Positions 60,463-64,000 of a stretch of 64,000 bases of DNA are shown here, piece after piece (the first letter of the stretch is position 1; every line of letters starts with the position of its first letter). The DNA is taken from the NCBI GenBank assembly GCA_934130005.1, contig CAKOXD010000006.1, forward strand, positions 25,571-89,570. Direction: 5' to 3'. The position numbers were made by a program, and so were the translations under genes. The stretch comes from an uncultured Bacilli bacterium. GTDB lineage: Bacteria; Bacillota_I; Bacilli_A; RF39; UBA660. The notes below the pieces were generated by a model, which saw only the letters and a list, made by a program, of their open reading frames with translations, was not told the DNA's origin and made no database searches.

Positions 60463-61434
60463 ATGATTATTAAATCAAGAAAGATACTTTACAAAGATTG
60501 GATTTATACGTGGCTTATTGAGAAAAAAGATTATATTAAGGAATCTACTTATGCAAACTATTCAAATAATATTTTTAATCATATAATTCCTAAATTAGGT
60601 AATTATACATTAAATGAGATTAATCATAGAATTATTCAAGATTTTCTTTTAGAGTTATCCAAAAGTGGAAGAAAGGATAATAGAGGTGGATTATCAGAAA
60701 AAACTATTAAAGATATTACAATTATTGTAAAAGGAAGTATTAAAAAAGGTATTAATGAAGGCAAAATAAAACATATAGAATTATCATTTAATTATCCAAA
60801 AGATAATAAAGAAAAAAGCATATATATATTAACAAAACATGAACAGAATAAAATTACTAATTATGTTTTAGATAATATAAATACAAAAAATATAGGATTT
60901 TTAATATCCTTATATTCAGGGATAAGAATTGGTGAACTTTGTGCTTTACAATGGAAAGATATAGATTTTAAAAATAATAAATTAATAATTTCAAAAACAA
61001 TTCAAAGAGTATATATCAAAGACAAAGATAAAAATATTTCTAAAGTTATTATAACAACTCCAAAAACTAAAAATGCTAATAGAGAAATTCCTATTAATAA
61101 AGACTTTATGGAATTGTTAAAGCCTTTAAAAACAGACAAAGAAAATTATATTTTATCTAACAATGATAAATATATTGAGCCAAGAACATATAGAAAATAT
61201 TTTAATAAGAAATTAAAAGAATTAAAAATAAAGCATTTCAATTTTCATTCTTTAAGACATACATTTGCAACAAATTGTATTTCTTTAGGATGTGATTATA
61301 AAACGGTAAGTGAATTGTTAGGTCATGCTAATGTTAATATAACTTTAAATTTATATGTTCATCCAAGATATTCTCAAAAGAAAAAATGTATAGATCTAGT
61401 AAGCAAAGTATTTCAGGAAAAAGCAAATAAATAG
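60463..61434 (+). CDS. tyrosine recombinase controlling the hsdS inversions
   Basis: 323 residues from ATG 60463, after GGAAAGGAG. N-terminal SAM-like core-binding domain (YKDWIYTWLIEKKDYIKEST), then the catalytic domain: Arg in SGIRIGELCALQW, HSLRHTFATN (His-x-x-Arg), LLGHANVNITLNLYVHP (His and the nucleophilic Tyr). It lies between two divergent hsdS genes and inside the repeats, the arrangement of recombinases that shuffle type I specificity genes in streptococci, Bacteroides and mycoplasmas. It could alternatively be the integrase of the island, but its placement argues for the local role. Confidence 0.88.
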   Translation: MIIKSRKILYKDWIYTWLIEKKDYIKESTYANYSNNIFNHIIPKLGNYTLNEINHRIIQDFLLELSKSGRKDNRGGLSEKTIKDITIIVKGSIKKGINEGKIKHIELSFNYPKDNKEKSIYILTKHEQNKITNYVLDNINTKNIGFLISLYSGIRIGELCALQWKDIDFKNNKLIISKTIQRVYIKDKDKNISKVIITTPKTKNANREIPINKDFMELLKPLKTDKENYILSNNDKYIEPRTYRKYFNKKLKELKIKHFNFHSLRHTFATNCISLGCDYKTVSELLGHANVNITLNLYVHPRYSQKKKCIDLVSKVFQEKANK

Positions 61435-61446
61435 CTTTTTCTTTTT
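61417..61446 (+). terminator. terminator of the recombinase gene
   Basis: 8-bp stem GAAAAAGC / GCTTTTTC (61417-61424 with 61434-61441), nine-base loop, then five Ts; insulates the recombinase from the hsdS promoter. Confidence 0.75.
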
Positions 61447-61478
61447 GATGATTTAATTTTTAAAAAATATGATATAAT
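61445..61478 (+). promoter_or_regulatory. invertible hsdS promoter, currently facing the plus-strand hsdS
   Basis: TGATATAAT at 61470-61478 is an extended -10; TTGATG (61445-61450) is 17 bp from an overlapping TATGAT (61468-61473). It lies inside the inverted repeats at 60385-60400 and 61506-61521, so inversion there would turn it toward the minus-strand hsdS. Confidence 0.65.
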
Positions 61479-61505
61479 TATATGTAGTTAGTTTAGTATC
61501 TTTTT

Positions 61506-61531
61506 ATTAAACTTAAGGACTTGAAAAGTGG
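61506..61531. repeat. candidate recombinase site, right of the integrase
   Basis: Partner of 60385-60413: inverted motif at 61506-61521 and direct motif ACTTGAAAAGTGG at 61519-61531. It lies in the 5' untranslated region of the plus-strand hsdS. Confidence 0.55.
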
Positions 61532-61538
61532 TGAGAAA

Positions 61539-61573
61539 ATGAATGTTCCTAAATTAAGATTTAAAGAATTTAA
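61539..61573 (+). repeat. hsdS 5' inverted repeat, plus-strand copy
   Basis: Exact inverted copy of 60337-60371 (35 bases). Confidence 0.9.
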
Positions 61574-62717
61574 TGATGAATATAAAAAATATACTTTTGC
61601 TGAATTAGCTGATTATAAAAAAGGACCATTTGGTAGTGCTCTTAAAAAAGAAATATTTGTACCTAAAAGTGAAAACTCAGTAAAAGTTTATGAACAACAA
61701 AATGCAATAAAAAAGGATTGGACTTTAGAAAGATACTTTATTACTAAAGAATATTATAAAAAATTAAAAGGATTTACTATAGGACCTGGAGATATAATAG
61801 TTTCTTGTGCTGGAACAATTGGAGAGTATTATGTATTACCAAATGAAGCAGAAATGGGTGTTATTAATCAAGCGTTAATGAGGATTATCACAAATAAAAA
61901 AGTAAATCAAAATTACTTTCTATATATTTTTGATAACATGGTATATAATTTTTCTAAAACATTTAGTAATGGTAGTGCTATAAAAAACATTCCACCATTT
62001 GCTGATTTAAAAAAACAAATAGCATATATTCCAACTATTGAAGAACAAAATAAAGTATCTATAGCATTGAAACTATTAGACAAAAAAATAGAATTACAAT
62101 CCAAGAAAATTGAAGACCTTAAGTTATTTAAAAAAGGACTGCATGATAAATTATTTAATGATGTTACTGGGAATGATTATTTACTATCAGATATTGCAGT
62201 TTTTGAAAATGGAAAAGGACATGAAAATATAGTCGATGAAAATGGAAAATATATTCTAATAAATTCAAAATTTATATCTACAGAAGGTAATGTAACAAAG
62301 AAATGTTCTGAACAATTAACTCCATTATTTAAAAATGATATAACAATGGTTATGAGTGATCTTCCTAATGGAAAAGCTCTAGCTAAATGTTATTATATTG
62401 ATGAGAATAATAAATATAGTTTGAATCAGCGAATTTGTAAAATAAAAGTAAAAGATGATAGTATAGTCAATTCTAAGTATTTGTTTTATCTATTAAATAG
62501 GAATTCTTACTATTTAAGATTTGATGACGGTGTTAATCAAACAAATTTAAAAAAAGATGACATATTAAGTTTAAATCTAGTTTTACCATCTATAAAAGAT
62601 CAGGAAAGAGATTCTAAAACTTTAACTATAATTGATAATATTATTGAGAAAGAAAATAATAAATTATCAAAATTAAATTTACTAAAAAAAGGACTTATGC
62701 AAAGTATGTTTGTATAG
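61539..62717 (+). CDS. hsdS: type I specificity subunit S, plus-strand copy (probably expressed)
   Basis: 392 residues from ATG 61539, 5 bases after GGTGAG; an in-frame TTG at 61521 lies in the recombination site and has no ribosome-binding site. TRD1 is at about 15-170 (YTFAELADYKKGPFGSALKK), the central helix LLDKKIELQSKKIEDLKLFK at about 178-197, TRD2 from about 212 (YLLSDIAVFENGKGHENIVD), and LNLLKKGLMQSMFV ends it. Both TRDs differ from those in the minus-strand copy, so the two genes should specify different DNA targets. It is the only hsdS with a recognisable promoter in this orientation. Confidence 0.93.
   Translation: MNVPKLRFKEFNDEYKKYTFAELADYKKGPFGSALKKEIFVPKSENSVKVYEQQNAIKKDWTLERYFITKEYYKKLKGFTIGPGDIIVSCAGTIGEYYVLPNEAEMGVINQALMRIITNKKVNQNYFLYIFDNMVYNFSKTFSNGSAIKNIPPFADLKKQIAYIPTIEEQNKVSIALKLLDKKIELQSKKIEDLKLFKKGLHDKLFNDVTGNDYLLSDIAVFENGKGHENIVDENGKYILINSKFISTEGNVTKKCSEQLTPLFKNDITMVMSDLPNGKALAKCYYIDENNKYSLNQRICKIKVKDDSIVNSKYLFYLLNRNSYYLRFDDGVNQTNLKKDDILSLNLVLPSIKDQERDSKTLTIIDNIIEKENNKLSKLNLLKKGLMQSMFV
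62074..62132 (+). repeat. hsdS central inverted repeat, plus-strand copy
   Basis: Inverted partner of 59763-59821; four mismatches in 59 bases. Confidence 0.85.
62684..62716 (+). repeat. hsdS 3' repeat, plus-strand copy
   Basis: Inverted partner of 58605-58637 with one mismatch. The pair encloses both full hsdS genes, the recombinase and the silent cassette. Confidence 0.85.
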
Positions 62718-62730
62718 AATAATATTGACT

Positions 62731-62838
62731 GGCACAAAAAAGCATTGAAAAGCATCAAAAAACATCAAAAAGCATAAAAAAGTTAAAAAAAGCAAAAAAA
62801 AGCAAAAAAAAGAAAAATAAAGCACAAAAAAGCATCGG
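62731..62838 (+). repeat. degenerate iteron-like array
   Basis: About ten loose copies of (C)A(5-8)AGCA(T) with spacing that drifts between 9 and 13 bases, strongly A-rich on the plus strand. Too irregular and too short for CRISPR. Phased A-tracts and repeated AGCA next to small DNA-binding genes resemble a replication origin or partition site. Confidence 0.5.
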
Positions 62839-62845
62839 ATATTCA

Positions 62846-62873
62846 TTGACTTATAAAAGTCAAGTGGTAAAAT
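62846..62873 (+). promoter_or_regulatory. promoter after the iteron-like array
   Basis: TTGACT at 62846-62851, 16 bp, TAAAAT at 62868-62873. The -35 is in a palindrome TTGACTTATAAAAGTCAA, a possible operator. Confidence 0.55.
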
Positions 62874-62897
62874 ATAGTAAAATGAAATAATTATGCA

Positions 62898-62922
62898 AAG
62901 AGGATTTAGGTCTTCTTTTTTT
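62898..62922 (+). terminator. leader terminator/attenuator
   Basis: AAGAGGA / TCTTCTT (62898-62904 with 62911-62917), six-base loop, then Ts. It lies between the promoter and a strong AAGGAGGTGG site. Confidence 0.55.
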
Positions 62923-62943
62923 CATTTTAAGGAGGTGGTCATT

Positions 62944-62991
62944 ATGAGCAATCATCCTATTAATTTTGATGCTTTTTTAATAATAGGATGA
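62944..62991 (+). CDS. possible 15-aa leader peptide
   Basis: MSNHPINFDAFLIIG, preceded by a very strong ribosome-binding site (AAGGAGGTGG, 62930-62939). Its codons contain a 10-bp hairpin (62953-62962 with 62981-62990), so translation would disrupt it. A leader peptide is possible; proof is lacking. Confidence 0.3.
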   Translation: MSNHPINFDAFLIIG

Positions 62992-63070
62992 ACTAATAAG
63001 AATTAAAATTAAGAGAAATAAAGGAGATATTTAGTAATCATCCTTTATATGAACCCACAAAGTAGGATGA

Positions 63071-63088
63071 ATTTCGTAAGTACGAAAT
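63071..63088. repeat. perfect palindrome
   Basis: ATTTCGTA-AG-TACGAAAT, 8 bp per arm. Either a protein-binding site or a small hairpin in the leader. Confidence 0.5.
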
Positions 63089-63092
63089 AAGA

Positions 63093-63147
63093 ATAGCACC
63101 ATAGCAATTCCTTATATTATAAGGAGTTTTTTTGTTTGTGGTGCTAT
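63093..63147 (+). terminator. nested terminator/antiterminator-like structure
   Basis: Inner CCTTATA / TATAAGG (63110-63116 with 63118-63124) followed by seven Ts is an intrinsic terminator. An outer stem ATAGCACCA / TGGTGCTAT (63093-63101 with 63139-63147) surrounds it, including the T-run, so the two folds could compete. Confidence 0.5.
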
Positions 63148-63219
63148 CTTCTTATCCTGCTCTAATTAAAAACAGTAAAAATAATAGGACAATCATCCTA
63201 TTTAGGAAGGAGTGATAGT

Positions 63220-63372
63220 TTGAGAATATTTAAATTATATTTACCAATAGACTTATTTAATAGAATTAAATTAATGTCTAATTTTTATAGAGTATCTATT
63301 TCTAAAATGATGACAGAATTATTAGAAAGAGGCTACTTAGAAATACTAAAGACAAATACGAAGGGAGAGTAA
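63220..63372 (+). CDS. small ribbon-helix-helix (CopG-like) protein
   Basis: 50 residues from TTG 63220, preceded by AGGAAGGAGTGA. The sequence (M)RIFKLYLPIDLFNRIKLMSN then FYRVSISKMMTELLERGYLEIL has the beta strand followed by two helices of RHH DNA-binding proteins, which repress plasmid copy-number or transfer genes. The octamer repeats just upstream are plausible operators. Three bases separate it from the next gene. Confidence 0.65.
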   Translation: MRIFKLYLPIDLFNRIKLMSNFYRVSISKMMTELLERGYLEILKTNTKGE

Positions 63373-63375
63373 TAA

Positions 63376-63675
63376 ATGGAATACGATAAATATGTAAAAA
63401 TACCATGGTTTATAATTTTAGATAGAAATATATGTGTTGGTAACAAACTTTTATATGGAATAATTATGCTTTTATCTCATAAAGAAGGTTACTGTTATGC
63501 TGATAATAAATACTTAGGAAATTATCTTGGAGTAGGTCCAAGAAGAATATCAAGCCTATTAAAAGAATTAGCAGATAATAATTACATTATTATGGAATAT
63601 AAACATAAATTTCAAAGAAAAATTTATATTAATGAAGAAAAGTTTACATCTGATCTACCTGAAGATTTTTTCTAA
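63376..63675 (+). CDS. winged-helix (HTH_36-like) protein of a mobile element
   Basis: 99 residues. IPWFIILDRNICVGNKLLYG is the typical opening of replication-initiator/DnaD-like winged-helix proteins of plasmids and ICEs; YADNKYLGNYLGVGPRRISS and LLKELADNNYIIMEY form the recognition helix and wing. It ends soon after, so it is only the DNA-binding domain without a Rep catalytic part. Overlapping GGGAGAG precedes its ATG. Confidence 0.65.
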   Translation: MEYDKYVKIPWFIILDRNICVGNKLLYGIIMLLSHKEGYCYADNKYLGNYLGVGPRRISSLLKELADNNYIIMEYKHKFQRKIYINEEKFTSDLPEDFF

Positions 63676-63814
63676 TGGGTTAGATGTTTTTTTTACACTC
63701 AAAGGACATATAGTTCAATAATAATATAATAAATATAATATAAAAATTAAATATAATAAATAATTCTAATAATATTATTAGTAATACTAATATAAAAAGA
63801 AAGGAAGTAGATAT

Positions 63815-63898
63815 ATGTATGAAAAAAATTCAAAAATAATAAATATAAACATAAATTTAAATAGGTGGTTTAATTATGGAAGGAGCCTATTTGAATAA
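63815..63898 (+). CDS. possible 27-aa peptide
   Basis: MYEKNSKIININI start, preceded by AAAGGAAG. Asn/Ile-rich. It overlaps the next small frame. Low confidence; the 140 bases before it are almost pure A/T with no other feature. Confidence 0.3.
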   Translation: MYEKNSKIINININLNRWFNYGRSLFE

Positions 63899-63974
63899 CA
63901 TTTCATTTAAAGATCTTATTTTAAAATACTTAATCGAAGAAATATCAAAAGAAGAAGGAGTGCAAACAAAATGA
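63876..63974 (+). CDS. possible 32-aa peptide
   Basis: MEGAYLNNISFKDLILKYLI then EEISKEEGVQTK, preceded by AGGTGG. Amphipathic helix; overlaps the next start as ATGA. Such chains of tiny coupled frames are common in conjugative elements. Confidence 0.4.
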   Translation: MEGAYLNNISFKDLILKYLIEEISKEEGVQTK

Positions 63975-64000
63975 TTTGCACTTTCTTAATCTTGATGTTA
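63971..64000 (+). CDS. start of a gene running off the window
   Basis: ATG at 63971 after AAGGAGTG; the visible ten residues MICTFLILML are hydrophobic, so a small membrane or secreted protein is likely. Truncated by the window. Confidence 0.4.
   Translation, partial: MICTFLILML

Larger units (their letters stand above)
62952..63200. repeat. five copies of a TCATCCTA/TAGGATGA octamer
   Basis: TCATCCTA at 62952-62959 and 63193-63200, TCATCCTT at 63038-63045, TAGGATGA at 62984-62991 and 63063-63070. The first four form two inverted pairs that can fold as hairpins; the last lies just before the ribosome-binding site of the ribbon-helix-helix gene. They could be operators for that protein or RNA elements. 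Confidence 0.55.
46855..64000. other. accessory (defence) island, left edge at the broken amidase
   Basis: From the amidase break to the right edge there are no housekeeping genes: a PHP-ATPase operon, Abi_2 gene with small RNA, HipA-like kinase, switchable type I restriction-modification, and element-maintenance genes. The right border lies outside the window and no flanking direct repeat was found, so the extent is inferred from gene content. Confidence 0.6.

Noticed and set aside
60463..61434. Recombinase as the integrase of the whole island
   Set aside because: Its position inside the hsdS repeats and its own flanking repeats fit local inversion; no island-scale attachment site was seen. 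It cannot be fully excluded.
62731..62838. Repeat array resembling a CRISPR
   Set aside because: Units are 9-13 bases, imperfect and unevenly spaced, with no unique spacers of constant length and no cas genes.
1..64000. Mycoplasma genetic code (TGA = Trp)
   Set aside because: tatD, agcS, secY and the DNA ahead of several downstream starts use TGA as stop, and tryptophans in the conserved proteins are TGG.

Overview
The window is a very AT-rich bacterial chromosome segment. TGA is a genuine stop codon (it ends tatD, agcS and secY), so this is not a code-4 mycoplasma. Gene order follows low-GC Firmicutes: metG-tatD-3D protein-ksgA, tilS-ftsH, parA-parB, DUF951-ychF-rpsF-ssb-rpsR, rpsJ through rplQ, ecfA1-ecfA2-ecfT-truA-rplM-rpsI, cwlD. 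In Bacillus subtilis these blocks are spread around the origin; here they are packed into about 47 kb. The best guess is a reduced-genome uncultured Bacilli lineage (RF39-like or close to Mycoplasmatota). That placement is inference from gene content and order.

Layout: 1-15.6 kb holds tRNA charging, DNA repair, rRNA and tRNA modification, FtsH, chromosome partition and transporters. 15.6-17.8 kb holds rpsF-ssb-rpsR and a LicD gene. 17.8-31.4 kb is the S10-spc-alpha ribosomal superoperon, with rpmD and map absent from their usual places. 31.4-36.7 kb holds an SDR enzyme, an orphan prepilin-like protein, the ECF transporter core, truA and rplM-rpsI. 36.7-42 kb holds a methyltransferase, a zinc-ribbon membrane protein, CwlD, an Abi_2 protein, HtrA and an HD-GYP protein. 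42-46.5 kb is a surface-protein cluster: two related secreted proteins, a protein with two cellulose-binding-like domains, an ER-type (SipW-like) signal peptidase and a DUF5305 protein.

A truncated amidase at 46.6-46.9 kb marks the start of an accessory island that runs to the right edge. The island holds a PHP-ATPase/small protein/metallophosphoesterase operon, an Abi_2 (AbiF-like) gene followed by a probable small RNA, an orphan HipA-like kinase, and a type I restriction-modification system (hsdR, hsdM, a DUF4268 nuclease-like gene, two full and one partial hsdS, and a tyrosine recombinase). The hsdS genes carry inverted repeats. The recombinase and the only clear hsdS promoter lie inside the invertible segment, so the locus can probably switch both promoter direction and specificity domains. 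The last 1.3 kb looks like the control region of a replicating or conjugative element: degenerate iteron-like repeats, stacked hairpins, an operator-like octamer in five copies, a ribbon-helix-helix protein and a winged-helix protein.

Promoters are unusually easy to read (TTG-type -35, 17 bp, TATAAT, or TGnTATAAT alone). Many sit so close to the gene that the Shine-Dalgarno sequence begins at about +1. Most transcription units end in a clear hairpin plus T-tract. No tRNA, rRNA or CRISPR array was found.
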